A stretch of 64,000 nucleotides of DNA, taken from NCBI GenBank assembly GCA_016210515.1, contig JACQTZ010000009.1:1-64000 (forward strand), in the 5' to 3' direction. The stretch comes from Chloroflexota bacterium. Lineage in GTDB: Bacteria; Chloroflexota; Dehalococcoidia; UBA2985. The notes under the pieces were generated by a model that was given only the letters and a program-made list of their open reading frames with translations, ran no database searches and had not been told where the DNA came from. Position numbers and translations under genes: made by a program. Shown in pieces: positions 52,317-61,186 of this stretch. Numbering within the stretch: the first letter of the stretch is position 1; each line of letters starts with the position of its first letter.

Positions 52317-53717
52317 TCAGTCCACCCTACGCAGTGCCGAAACTTTTGCGCCTACCCCCATCGTTCCTGCTATCATGAGAGCGCCGAAGACGACCACGGC
52401 CAAAGGCCCACCAATGAGTGCTATGGTGAAACCTGCCACCGAGCCGCCCAGGGTTGTAAACCCCCGGTCCAGGGATTGGATGCTGAACACCCGCCCACGG
52501 ACCTCGTTGGGAGTAATCTCAAACAGGATGGCGTTTTTCAGGGTGTTCATGGTGGTCTGGCCCAGGCCTATAAGGATAATCATGACGGCGGGCAGGAGTG
52601 CTATTGTTGCGCCCCAGACCACCGATACGGGAAGAACGGAGGTCAGGCCCAATCCTACCAGGGCAAACCCCATCAGCACCATGCCCACCAGGATTATTAT
52701 GCCCCGGTGCCGCAGGCGCGTCCCAAAGGTGGCCAGGAACAGGGCGCCGACCAGAGAGCCTACACCCGATAAGGCCATGAGCAATCCCATGCCTTCGGCA
52801 CCGATTTTCATTACCTCCAAGGCCAACCAGGGCACGAAGACCTGGTTGTACGGCATGGCGAAGAGGGCCAGCACTCCGAAGAGGGCCAGGATGCCTATGA
52901 TCACCGGCCTGCGCCAGGCGAAACGGAACCCCTCCATCATGGTGGCGAGCCAGGGTTCCGCCGTCCGGGCAACACGCCCCTCCGGCGGCACCCTGAGCAG
53001 GTAGGTGGCAGTCACAGCGATAACGTATGTGATGGCCCCCACCAGGTACACGCCTCCAAAGGCGCGAGGGTCTTTATCCTCAAAGCTAAAGGCAAAGGCC
53101 CAGCCGGCGATGAGGAAACCTGCGACCGAGGCAGCCAGGATGCGGACCATCTGCATACTCCCCTGGTTAAGGGCTACAGCATTGACCAGGAGCCTGGGCG
53201 GCACCATGGCTGGCAGCAGGGCCTGGCGGGCCGGCTGGTCAAAGGCGTTGGCCAGGCTTTTCAGGATGGCGGTGACGTAGACGTGCCACATCTCCACGGT
53301 CCCGGTGACGATAAGCACTGCAAAAGCGACATTGAGGACCAGGCTAGTGCCCTTGGAGATGAGCATCAGGAGACGGCGGTCAAAGCGGTCCGCCAGCACG
53401 CCTGCGAAAGGAGCCAGGAGTGTCATGGGCAGGCCTCGTGCCAGGGCTATGAGGCCCAACTGGACGGCGGAGCCGGTCATGGCTATCACCAGGGCGGGCC
53501 GGGCTATCATGTCCATCCACAGGGAAAGGGAGTTGCTCATCTGGCCCAACCACAGGAATACGAAGTTCCTGTAGGCCAGCGATTGGAAGGTGGGAGGGAG
53601 CCAGTGGGGCGGCGCCTTCCACTGCGTTTGCGTCGTGGAGACAGTCGCGGTTTCCACGCGGCCGTCCTCCTTCCCAAGGGTTGTGTCCTGTCCCGTTCTG
53701 GTGCTTTCGTGCATCAT
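52317..53717 (-). CDS. MFS transporter (MFS_3/exporter type)
   Basis: Protein of 466 residues with 12 predicted helices after a long N-terminal tail. FQSLAYRNFVFLWLGQMSNS then MDMIARPALVIAMTGSAVQL opens helix 1. The loop GVLADRFDRRLLMLISKGTS is the MFS motif A. It resembles EntS-like or macrolide-type exporters. It ends a leftward unit with the MFS gene at 53753 and the MarR gene at 55262; cargo unknown. Confidence 0.88.
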   Translation of the reverse strand: MMHESTRTGQDTTLGKEDGRVETATVSTTQTQWKAPPHWLPPTFQSLAYRNFVFLWLGQMSNSLSLWMDMIARPALVIAMTGSAVQLGLIALARGLPMTLLAPFAGVLADRFDRRLLMLISKGTSLVLNVAFAVLIVTGTVEMWHVYVTAILKSLANAFDQPARQALLPAMVPPRLLVNAVALNQGSMQMVRILAASVAGFLIAGWAFAFSFEDKDPRAFGGVYLVGAITYVIAVTATYLLRVPPEGRVARTAEPWLATMMEGFRFAWRRPVIIGILALFGVLALFAMPYNQVFVPWLALEVMKIGAEGMGLLMALSGVGSLVGALFLATFGTRLRHRGIIILVGMVLMGFALVGLGLTSVLPVSVVWGATIALLPAVMIILIGLGQTTMNTLKNAILFEITPNEVRGRVFSIQSLDRGFTTLGGSVAGFTIALIGGPLAVVVFGALMIAGTMGVGAKVSALRRVD

Positions 53718-53752
53718 GGTAACTATTCAGTTCCTTTCGGTAGTAGGGTGTG

Positions 53753-55177
53753 CTAGTCCAGCTTGCGCAGCCTGGGGATGAAGGCAATGGCGAACACGCA
53801 GAAGACGGCTAGCATCGCCGCCATCCCGCCGATGGTCGCACGGACTCCTATCTCATCCGACATGATTCCAGCGATGAAAACTCCCAGACTGGTAAGACCG
53901 AAGTCCATCATGTAGAGGGCCATCACCCGGCCGCGATACTCGTCCTGTACGTAGTACTGGAGCAGGGCGTTGGCCAGGGTCATTCGGGCCGTCTGGCCTA
54001 TGCCTACGACCACAATGAACCCCAGGGCCAGGGGCCAGGCTTGAGATGGAAACCAGTAGCTGGAGAAGGAGAATCCCACCAGGGCCAGTCCCAGGAGGAG
54101 GCTGCCCCACAGGAACATGACCCCTCGCCTCTTGTTGGGCAGGGAGGCAAAAACCAGGGAGGCAACCAGGGCGCCAACGCCCGAGACGCTCAGGAGCACA
54201 CCCATCCCTCCAGCCCCCACCTTGAAAATGTCCTTGGTGAAAACCGGCAATAGCTGCGAGTAGGGCATAGAGAGGAATACAACAACGAAGGTTACGCCCA
54301 GGATGATGAGCAGAGTGGCCTCGTGGCGGACATACACCAGGCCCTCTTTTATGTCTACCAGTGCCCCCCGACCTCTGAGGCTCATGGTGCCTGTGCGTGG
54401 CATGAGGAATGCGAAGGTCGCCGCCACAAGGTACATGGCCGTCATAAAGAAGTAGGCCGCTTCATAGCCGAACAACTCAATGATGAAGCCGGAGATCGCG
54501 GGCATCACCAGACGGTTGATGTTCATCTCCAGATTGCCCAGGGCCACGGCGTTCATGAGCTGCTCTCGTCCAACGATCTCGGGGATTATGGCCTGTCGAG
54601 AGGGCATCATGATGCCCTGGAAGGTCCCTTTGACAAAAGCCGCTACTACCAGGACCCACCAGCGGTTAGGTTGCTCCACGCCTATGAAGCCGATGGCAAG
54701 AAACAGGCCAATTCCGCCGGTTATTGCAGCCGAACCTAACATGCCCCCTATGAGGACGTACTTCTTCTGAACCCGGTCGGCCAGGACTCCCCCAAAGAGG
54801 GAGAAGAAGAGCTGGGGAAGGGAGGCGGCCAGGGTCATCACCCCCAGGATGGTACCTGACCCCGTCATATCGTAGACCAAGAGGGAGCGGGCCAGCATCT
54901 CCATGTTCATGGCGGCCATCTGGCCTGCCATGGCTCCGTAGTAGAGCAGGAAGACTCGATTCTTAAAAGAGGCAAAGGTGTTCAGGTTGCGCAAAGTGCT
55001 CAAAGAAACGGGAGCTGCGCCTCCTCCCCCATGCCCCATGCCGCCCATCTCCATGCCTGGGCCACTACCCATCGGCCGGCCGTCATTGCTCCCTTGGGGA
55101 ACCCCGTCCTTGGGCACAATGATTGGGTTTGCTGCTATCTCCTTTGTTGCCTCGTCTCGGATGGGCGGTTGCATCAA
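53753..55177 (-). CDS. MFS transporter with Met/Gly/His-rich N-terminus
   Basis: Protein of 474 residues, 12 helices, and a sister of the next gene (motif A as GGVLADRVQKKYVLIGGMLG). The cytoplasmic N-terminal tail contains GPGMEMGGMGHGGGG at about 40-54, unusual for the family and possibly metal-binding. It lies 35 bases upstream of the second MFS gene. The two could form a heterodimeric pair or have separate cargo. Confidence 0.87.
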   Translation of the reverse strand: MMQPPIRDEATKEIAANPIIVPKDGVPQGSNDGRPMGSGPGMEMGGMGHGGGGAAPVSLSTLRNLNTFASFKNRVFLLYYGAMAGQMAAMNMEMLARSLLVYDMTGSGTILGVMTLAASLPQLFFSLFGGVLADRVQKKYVLIGGMLGSAAITGGIGLFLAIGFIGVEQPNRWWVLVVAAFVKGTFQGIMMPSRQAIIPEIVGREQLMNAVALGNLEMNINRLVMPAISGFIIELFGYEAAYFFMTAMYLVAATFAFLMPRTGTMSLRGRGALVDIKEGLVYVRHEATLLIILGVTFVVVFLSMPYSQLLPVFTKDIFKVGAGGMGVLLSVSGVGALVASLVFASLPNKRRGVMFLWGSLLLGLALVGFSFSSYWFPSQAWPLALGFIVVVGIGQTARMTLANALLQYYVQDEYRGRVMALYMMDFGLTSLGVFIAGIMSDEIGVRATIGGMAAMLAVFCVFAIAFIPRLRKLD

Positions 55178-55261
55178 TGACTCCTCATGGTGATATTCAT
55201 TTCAACTATTGAACATAGACATGGATTGGATTGTCTTTTGTGAGAGCACGGGACACACTAA

Positions 55262-55840
55262 CTAGCGACGCACGGTATCTACCGTGAGGGACTCTGGAGC
55301 AGGCGTCCCCCGCCGGATGGCGCTGCGGACCAGCTCCATGGCCTTGCACACCTTTTTCAGCTCGGCCTGAGAGAGGGGTGCTAGCCTTTCCTCCCACCGG
55401 GAACGCCGTGCAGCCGAGAGCCGTTGAGCCAACTCTTTCCCCTTTTCTGTCAGGGCACATAGCACCGAGCGACGGTCGTCCGGGTCAGGCCAGCGACTCA
55501 CCAGGTCTTTCTCCACCAGACGGTCCACCAGCCCGGTGGCCCTGGACACGGATACGTCCAGGGCAGAGGCCAGCCTGCTCATGCGGAGGGACCCCTCTTG
55601 AAGTATAAGAAAGAGCGCTCGGATCTGCGGCGTGCTCAGGTCCAGGGTGAGCCACTCCGGCGAAATTGTGTATGGACCGGAGCTGGTGACCTCCGCGAGG
55701 ATGTCCACAGCCTGTTTTAGCAGGTGCTCTCTGGATATCTGTATGTCAGATGGGAGTGCTTGTGATTTACTCAAGATTTCACAATACCTAGATATTTCAA
55801 GATTTCTGGAAATTCTACAAGTCTTGTAACACGTTGTCAA
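55262..55840 (-). CDS. MarR-family transcriptional regulator
   Basis: Winged-helix repressor of up to 192 residues. The DNA-binding part is LRMSRLASALDVSVSRATGL then VDRLVEKDLVSRWPDPDDRR and SVLCALTEKGKELAQRLSAA. It probably controls the two MFS genes downstream and itself. The upstream end is uncertain. A TTG at 55840 opens the frame, but the first codons overlap a palindrome (55816-55828), so translation may start at TTG 55774 (SKSQALPSDIQISREH). No ribosome site decides. Confidence 0.85.
   Translation of the reverse strand: MTTCYKTCRISRNLEISRYCEILSKSQALPSDIQISREHLLKQAVDILAEVTSSGPYTISPEWLTLDLSTPQIRALFLILQEGSLRMSRLASALDVSVSRATGLVDRLVEKDLVSRWPDPDDRRSVLCALTEKGKELAQRLSAARRSRWEERLAPLSQAELKKVCKAMELVRSAIRRGTPAPESLTVDTVRR
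55816..55828. promoter_or_regulatory. Operator candidate for the MarR regulator
   Basis: Perfect palindrome TACAAG-T-CTTGTA, typical in size for MarR proteins. Two direct repeats TCAAGATTTC at 55771-55780 and 55797-55806 lie 26 bases apart beside it. The site sits between the divergent MarR and MoaD-like genes and could serve both. Confidence 0.5.
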
Positions 55841-55939
55841 GGGGTGTTGGAGGATCGGTTGCTGGATTGGTCGGAGCCTGCTTCTCTGTGGTACATTATC
55901 ATGGGTGAGATTAACAAAGGGTACGAGGGAAAGGCAGCT

Positions 55940-56212
55940 ATGCCAGTAGTGTGGATTCCAACAGGAATGCAGAGGCTAACCGGTGGGCGGGAGCAGGTGC
56001 GGGTCGCCGGCGACACTCTACGCCAGGTGGTGAACAACCTGGAGAGGCAGTTTCCGGGCATCAGGGACGAGCTGTGTCACGGAGACGCCATCAGTCCCGG
56101 CCTGGCGGTGATCGTCGATGGTGAAGCGGCCAACCTGGGTATGCTGGAGCGCGTCAAAGAGGACAGCGAGATTCACTTCATACCCGCCATCGCGGGTGGT
56201 GCAGGCCGGTAG
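55940..56212 (+). CDS. MoaD/ThiS-family ubiquitin-like sulfur carrier
   Basis: Protein of 90 residues, MPVVWIPTGMQRLTGGREQV then LRQVVNNLERQFPGIRDELC and SEIHFIPAIAGGAGR. It has the beta-grasp fold pattern with a GG near the C-terminus, but three residues (AGR) follow the GG, so it would need trimming or works as a non-canonical carrier. The ATG at 55940 follows AGGGAAAGG. It opens the rightward run into the MFS and dehydrogenase genes. Confidence 0.7.
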   Translation: MPVVWIPTGMQRLTGGREQVRVAGDTLRQVVNNLERQFPGIRDELCHGDAISPGLAVIVDGEAANLGMLERVKEDSEIHFIPAIAGGAGR

Positions 56213-56405
56213 CGCGAATCTCACTTGAGGCTGCAACAGGCAAGAGCTGTGGAGGGTCTGCTGTCTACGTTTGCACACCGAGCACACGCGCCACGTTTAC
56301 ACAATGGGTTATCGGTGGTACGCTCTATTGATGCGACTGCCTCTGCCCCCGATTACTCATCTGAGCTCAGGACGGGTTGGACAGCAAAGCGAACCTAGAG
56401 GTTCG

Positions 56406-57677
56406 ATGCCTGTGAAGAAGAGGATTTTCTTTGGCTGGTACATTGTAGCTGCCAGCGTTGGTCTTAACTTCTATCTGTCCGTAGTGTTTTTCCAGGGCTT
56501 TCAGGTGTTCTTCCTTCCCATTCTTCATGAGTTTGGCTGGAGTCGGGCACTCACCTCTGGGGCATTCTCCATCCGTCAACTGGAGTCCGGTCTGCTGGCG
56601 CCGGTCATCGGTTTTCTGGTAGACCGGTGGGGCCCCAGGGCCGTCATACTGCTGGGCGTGATACTGGGTGGAGCGGGGATGGTCATGTTGGGCTACGTCA
56701 ACTCACTTTGGACGTTCTATGTGGCCTTTATCATCGCTTCCACAGGGACGAGCGGTGCTTCCCACGGCGTTTCGTGGACTACGGCCGTTGCCAACTGGTT
56801 CCACAGGCTGCGGGGTCGAGCATTGGGCATTGCCATGCTGGGGCCGGTGGTGGGTGGTCCCTTTGTGGTGGTAGCGGCCATCATGGAGGGATGGCTGGGC
56901 TGGCGCATGTCCCTGGTGTTGATGGGCATTGGCGTGTGGATTGTGGGAGTGCCCCTGGCCCTGGTGGCGCGCTCCAGGCCGGAGCCATACGGCTACCTCC
57001 CGGACGGAGATGCACCTCGGAAAGCAGATAACCGTGAGGCGGAAGCACCTAATCTGGCTGTTGAAGGGGCTTCCAATGGATTTACCGTGGCTCAGGCTAT
57101 GCGTACCCGAGATTTCTGGGTTCTCACGGTCCTGTTTGCTTTCCTGTCGGTGGGTATCAGTGGCCTCATGGTTCACCTGATTCCCTTGCTGGAGGACCTG
57201 AACTACAGCACTGCTCAGGCGGCCAGTATCATGGGCCTGATGTTCCTGCTCAGCGGCATCGGTCGTATGGGTGCGGGTGTCCTGATGGATACGGTCGACT
57301 ACAGGATTATCTTGAGCGGGCTGGTGTTGCTCCATCTTCTGGCTCTGCTTCTCCTCGCCATGGCCGGTGCTTCGCAAATCTGGCTGCTGGGCATCTTCGT
57401 TCTGCTCTTTGGGGTCGGCTTTGGAGGCACCATACCCCTCAGGCCCTTTCTTATCATGCAGCTCTTTGGTGCGCGAGCCTTTGGTGCTCTCCAGGGGCTG
57501 ATGCAGTGCGGTGCCATTTTTGCAGGAGTGATAGGGCCGGTCTTCTATGGCTGGGTCTTTGACACCACGGGGTCTTACGACGTGGCCATCTACATCACCG
57601 TGGCAACAGTGGTGCCGGCTGTCCCCCTTGCGTACCTGTTGAGGAGACCTCAGGCGGTGGCTGAAAGCCTGGGGTGA
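56406..57677 (+). CDS. MFS transporter, organic-anion (OFA/MCT) type
   Basis: Protein of 423 residues, 12 helices. FFGWYIVAASVGLNFYLSVV and FQVFFLPILHEFGWSRALTS are the hallmark of the monocarboxylate/oxalate-formate branch. FLVDRWGPRAVILLG is motif A. The start MPVKKRIFFGWYIV (56406) is chosen over an in-frame ATG 45 codons upstream. The next genes are a 2-hydroxyacid-type dehydrogenase and an FAH-like hydrolase, so uptake of a carboxylate substrate is likely. Confidence 0.88.
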   Translation: MPVKKRIFFGWYIVAASVGLNFYLSVVFFQGFQVFFLPILHEFGWSRALTSGAFSIRQLESGLLAPVIGFLVDRWGPRAVILLGVILGGAGMVMLGYVNSLWTFYVAFIIASTGTSGASHGVSWTTAVANWFHRLRGRALGIAMLGPVVGGPFVVVAAIMEGWLGWRMSLVLMGIGVWIVGVPLALVARSRPEPYGYLPDGDAPRKADNREAEAPNLAVEGASNGFTVAQAMRTRDFWVLTVLFAFLSVGISGLMVHLIPLLEDLNYSTAQAASIMGLMFLLSGIGRMGAGVLMDTVDYRIILSGLVLLHLLALLLLAMAGASQIWLLGIFVLLFGVGFGGTIPLRPFLIMQLFGARAFGALQGLMQCGAIFAGVIGPVFYGWVFDTTGSYDVAIYITVATVVPAVPLAYLLRRPQAVAESLG

Positions 57678-57715
57678 TGTTTGCCAAAGGGATGTTTGCC
57701 GAAGGGAGGTGCAAG

Positions 57716-58840
57716 TTGCCCATAAAAACAGATGGAGAGTACGTGCTAGTTGATGCCCGACGACTGGAGCAGTTCGTCGTCGCCGTCTTCACCACTCTGG
57801 GGCTAACAGATGCCAACGCGCGCGACGCGGCAGAGGTGCTGGTCAAGTCGGACATCTACGGCATCGACTCCCACGGGGTGCCGCGTCTGTCCGGTGTGGT
57901 GGCTCGACTCAAGAGTGGGGCTGTTCAGCCCAACCCGGAGGTGGTGGTCGTCCACGAGCTGCCTTCCACCGCCCTGGTGGATGGCGCTCACGGCCTGGGA
58001 ATGGTAGTGGGACGGCGAGCCATGGAGGTGGCCATTCGCAAGGCCCAGGCCACTGGAGCTGGCTTCGTCTCGGTGCGAAACAGCTCCCACTTTGGAATAG
58101 CCGGATTCTACGCCCGGATGGCCCTGGCGCACGACATGATCGGCTTCTGCATGACCAACGTGGGCAGCGGAGGGACTACCCCTCCCACTGGGGGACGCAC
58201 CGGCTTCTTCGGCACCAATCCCATCGCGGTGGCGGCCCCCACCAGGACGCCGCCGGACTTTGTGATGGACTTCGCCACCACCGTCGTGGCTGCTGGGAAG
58301 CTTCAGATTGCCCAGAGGCGCAAACATCCAGTGCCCCTGGGCTGGGTCATTAACCGTGACGGGGTTCCCTCCACCAATCCCGCCGAGCGGCATGGTGGCG
58401 GCTACATCCCTCCCCTGGGCGGACTTAAGGAGACCGGCGGACACAAAGGTTACGGCCTTATGCTCCTGGTGGATATCCTCTCAGGCGTCCTGTCCGGAGC
58501 GGCAGTAGGGGCCACCTCGTTCAAGCTGACTCCCGAGACCCCTGGTGAGCAGTCACGCTCAGCAGACTCCGCGTCCAACACGGGCCACTTCTTCGGGGCG
58601 TTGCGGATAGATGGCTTCCGCCCCGTCCAGGAGTTCAAAGAGGAGATGGATGAGATGTTCCACATTATCCGCAGCGCGGAGAAGCTGCCTGGTTGGGAGC
58701 GCGTCTACGTCCACGGCGAGCCGGAGTGGGAGGCGGAGCGAGACCGCCTTGCCAATGGTATCCCCCTGGACCTGCCCACCTACCAGTCCCTGGAGGAAGT
58801 GGCCGCGGACCTGGGCATCCCCCTGGATGTGAAGAGATAG
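57716..58840 (+). CDS. Malate/L-lactate dehydrogenase (Ldh2) family oxidoreductase
   Basis: NAD(P)-dependent 2-hydroxyacid dehydrogenase of 374 residues of the LDH2/MDG2 fold. VLVKSDIYGIDSHGVPRLSG contains the catalytic His. FVSVRNSSHFGIAGFYARMA, FGTNPIAVAAPTR and KGYGLMLLVDILSGVLSGAA are typical. TTG 57716 is preferred (GGGAGGT five bases upstream). An ATG at 57692 and a GTG at 57674 overlapping the MFS stop are alternatives. Just before the start, ATGTTTGCCAAAGGG is repeated with one change. Substrates in the family include malate, lactate, ureidoglycolate and sulfolactate. Confidence 0.88.
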   Translation: MPIKTDGEYVLVDARRLEQFVVAVFTTLGLTDANARDAAEVLVKSDIYGIDSHGVPRLSGVVARLKSGAVQPNPEVVVVHELPSTALVDGAHGLGMVVGRRAMEVAIRKAQATGAGFVSVRNSSHFGIAGFYARMALAHDMIGFCMTNVGSGGTTPPTGGRTGFFGTNPIAVAAPTRTPPDFVMDFATTVVAAGKLQIAQRRKHPVPLGWVINRDGVPSTNPAERHGGGYIPPLGGLKETGGHKGYGLMLLVDILSGVLSGAAVGATSFKLTPETPGEQSRSADSASNTGHFFGALRIDGFRPVQEFKEEMDEMFHIIRSAEKLPGWERVYVHGEPEWEAERDRLANGIPLDLPTYQSLEEVAADLGIPLDVKR

Positions 58841-58909
58841 GCTGTGGGGGAGGATACCAGGTTTCTGTGGCTCGTGGCATAATGCCACATACAGAACAAG
58901 GAGGTCAAT

Positions 58910-59818
58910 ATGAAGTTGGTGCTGTACGGTGAAGAGTTCCGCCTGGGAGTCCTCCTGGGAGACACGGTAATAGACGCCTCCTCGGTGACTAGAAGGATTC
59001 CCCATCGCACACCTCAGGCGTTGATAAGCCGCCTCATCGAGGGTTTTGACAGGTATCGGAGTGCTCTGGAGCTGCTTGCCCGCACCTCCCTGGGCGTCCC
59101 TGTAAGCCGGGTACGCCTCCGAGCGCCTCTCCCCCGTCCACCTCGCCTGGTGTGCATGGCCGTGAACTACATGGAAAGCGGTACACATGCAACCCCCCCG
59201 CCCATCAACGCCTTCAACAAGTCCTCTAGCAGCGTCATCGGCAACGGAGATACCGTCGTGCTTCCAGACGCTCCGGCCACTATCTTTGAGCACGAGGCGG
59301 AGTTGGGGGTGGTCATAGGCAAGAGGGCCAGCGCCATAAAGGCCAGAGACGCTTACAAGCACATCTTCGGGTACGTCAATTTCATTGATGTCTCCTGTCG
59401 AGGGGCCGGCCCCGCGGGGGACAGCTTTTTCATAGGCAAGTCCTGGGACACCTTTGGCCCTATGGGCCCCGCCCTGGTCACGGCCGACGAGGTGGCTGAC
59501 CCCCACGACCTGATGGTTCGCCTGAGCGTCCAGGGGGAGCTGAGGCAGGAGTACAGCACCAGCGACATGGCTCACAAGATTCCCGAGACGCTGGAGTGGG
59601 TTTCATGGATTACCACTCTGGAGCCGGGCGACGTGATATCCACGGGCACCCACCACCGAGGTCTGGGGCCTCTCCAGGACGGCGATACGGTGGAGATGGA
59701 GATTGACACCTTCGGCAAGCTGACCGTCCACGTCACCGACGCGAAGAAGCGCTCCTGGCCGCGGGAGACCCGCGCCCAGCGAGAGGCCCGGGAAGCATCC
59801 GCGAGGCGGGGAAGCTAG
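58910..59818 (+). CDS. Fumarylacetoacetate hydrolase-family protein
   Basis: Protein of 302 residues. The FAH domain shows VCMAVNYMESGTHAT, the metal-binding acidic set in TIFEHEAELGVVIGKRAS and HIFGYVNFIDVSCRG, and LEPGDVISTGTHHRGLGPL. It probably hydrolyses or decarboxylates an acylpyruvate-like product. AAGGAGGT precedes the ATG by five bases. It follows the Ldh2 gene by 69 bases in what looks like a catabolic operon. Confidence 0.9.
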   Translation: MKLVLYGEEFRLGVLLGDTVIDASSVTRRIPHRTPQALISRLIEGFDRYRSALELLARTSLGVPVSRVRLRAPLPRPPRLVCMAVNYMESGTHATPPPINAFNKSSSSVIGNGDTVVLPDAPATIFEHEAELGVVIGKRASAIKARDAYKHIFGYVNFIDVSCRGAGPAGDSFFIGKSWDTFGPMGPALVTADEVADPHDLMVRLSVQGELRQEYSTSDMAHKIPETLEWVSWITTLEPGDVISTGTHHRGLGPLQDGDTVEMEIDTFGKLTVHVTDAKKRSWPRETRAQREAREASARRGS

Positions 59819-59844
59819 TAAGGTGTCCTCGCTAATGCCCTACG

Positions 59845-59940
59845 AGTTGTCATTGCGACGAAGCAATCTGGAGGCGTCCCAATGCAATAGGGACTTAGGT
59901 GAAAGTCTTAGATTCTTCGCTTCGCTCAGAATGACATCAT
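59845..59940. repeat. Dispersed palindromic repeat
   Basis: TGTCATTGCGACGAAGCAAT, GTCTTAGATTCTTCGCTTCG and CTCAGAATGACATC. Same family as at 22.0, 51.1 and 60.4 kb. Confidence 0.8.
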
Positions 59941-60064
59941 ATCCGACGCCCTTGCCACCGATGGTCGCCATGATACATAATCAGGCTTGTCCACGATGCG
60001 GCCACTACCTTCATCGTGGGGGCACATGGCTGTGCCCGATATCAGATGAACGGAGGGATATGCC

Positions 60065-60334
60065 ATGGCACACATGCTTGTTAGGATGAACGTGGAAAGC
60101 TATGCCAAGTGGAGGCCTGTATTCAAGGAGCACGAAGCGGCTCGCAAAGCTGCCGGTTGCACAGCTACACAGGTCTTCCGCAGCGGCAACGATCCTTTTG
60201 AGGTATTTGTCCTCACGGAGTGGGAGGAACTGGAGAAGGCTCGGAAGTTCGCAGCGTCTGATGACATGCGTGAGGCCATGCAGAAGGCCGGGGTCAAGGG
60301 CCAGCCGGATGTCTATTTCATGCAGGAGGTCTAG
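60065..60334 (+). CDS. Small dimeric alpha/beta-barrel protein (monooxygenase-like)
   Basis: Protein of 89 residues, MAHMLVRMNVESYAKWRPVF then TATQVFRSGNDPFEVFVLTE and WEELEKARKFAASDDMREAM. It has the pattern of the ABM/DUF1330-like ferredoxin-fold dimers, many of which degrade heme or oxidise small aromatics. CGGAGGGAT lies just upstream of the ATG. Two hairpins precede it (CCACGATG/CATCGTGG and GGGCACA/TGTGCCC, 59991-60037). No enzyme activity can be assigned. Confidence 0.6.
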   Translation: MAHMLVRMNVESYAKWRPVFKEHEAARKAAGCTATQVFRSGNDPFEVFVLTEWEELEKARKFAASDDMREAMQKAGVKGQPDVYFMQEV

Positions 60335-60357
60335 CGGGGTGAATCAGAGAGCCGCTA

Positions 60358-60450
60358 TAAATGTCATTCTGAGTCCCGACGGGTCGGGACGAAGAATCTG
60401 GTGGTGGGGTTGCCTCCCCGCCAGATGCTTCACTTCGTTCAGCATGACGA
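60358..60450. repeat. Dispersed palindromic repeat upstream of lipB
   Basis: TGTCATTCTGAGTCCCGACG-GGTCGGGACGAAGAATC, then CCAGATGCTTCACTTCGTTC-AGCATGACG. It ends eight bases before the lipB ATG, so lipB has no room for a normal ribosome site. Confidence 0.8.
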
Positions 60451-60457
60451 TTTTATC

Positions 60458-61186
60458 ATGCAGACCTGTCTCTTCACTCGGCTGGACATAACGGACTACC
60501 TGGAGGCGTGGGAGCTCCAGAAAGCCATCGCCCGGCGGAGAGAAAACGGCTCTCTCCCCGACACCCTTGTCCTGTTGGAGCACCCGCACACCTATACCCT
60601 GGGACGCCGTGGCAAGCTTTCAGACGTGCTGGTGGGAGAGGCAGCCCTGGAACGGATGGGAGTCCAGGTGTGTCAGGTAGATCGCGGCGGCGAGGTCACC
60701 TACCATGGGCCGGGGCAGATGGTGGCTTATCCCATCGTCGACGTGCGACCCCTGGGAGGGCCGGTGGCTTACGTTCACACCCTGGAGGACATCGTCATCC
60801 ATACCCTGATGGACTTGGGGGTGGATGCCCATCGAGAGGACGGTCTCGTTGGTGTCTGGGTAGGGCATGAGAAGATTGCCGCCATAGGAGTCAAAATCAG
60901 CCGGGGCATAACCACCCACGGTTTCGCCCTCAACGTAAACCCGGACCTGTCCTACTTCCAGCACATCGTGCCCTGCGGCATTCGGGGCATGGCCGTCACC
61001 TCCATGGAGAGGCTCCTGGGAGCGCCCGTACCCCTGGATGAGGTGGCCCTGCGCCTGGTGCATCACTTTGGGCTGCTTTTTGGCCGGAGCATGGAGGAGG
61101 CGTGGCTCGCCCCGTACCTGTACTCTGGTAGAATGGACTTGATTCAAAGGAGCAGGCCATGGTTTTCTCTTCCAGAGTCGGCGTGA
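60458..61186 (+). CDS. lipB: Lipoyl(octanoyl) transferase
   Basis: Transfers octanoyl groups from ACP to lipoyl domains. It has 242 residues. LEHPHTYTLGRRGKLSDVLV, VDRGGEVTYHGPGQMVAYPI and the catalytic Lys/Cys pair in AAIGVKISRGITTHGFALN and HIVPCGIRGMAVTSMERLLG are all present. The ATG at 60458 (MQTCLFTRLDITDY) is placed right after a dispersed repeat. folP overlaps its end by 28 bases. Confidence 0.95.
   Translation: MQTCLFTRLDITDYLEAWELQKAIARRRENGSLPDTLVLLEHPHTYTLGRRGKLSDVLVGEAALERMGVQVCQVDRGGEVTYHGPGQMVAYPIVDVRPLGGPVAYVHTLEDIVIHTLMDLGVDAHREDGLVGVWVGHEKIAAIGVKISRGITTHGFALNVNPDLSYFQHIVPCGIRGMAVTSMERLLGAPVPLDEVALRLVHHFGLLFGRSMEEAWLAPYLYSGRMDLIQRSRPWFSLPESA

Noticed and set aside
59823..60089. 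An 88-codon + frame between the FAH-like gene and the small monooxygenase-like gene
   Set aside because: Half of it is the dispersed repeat. A CPRCG motif in the second half (from ATG 59970) is attractive, but the frame lacks a ribosome site and overlaps the next gene.
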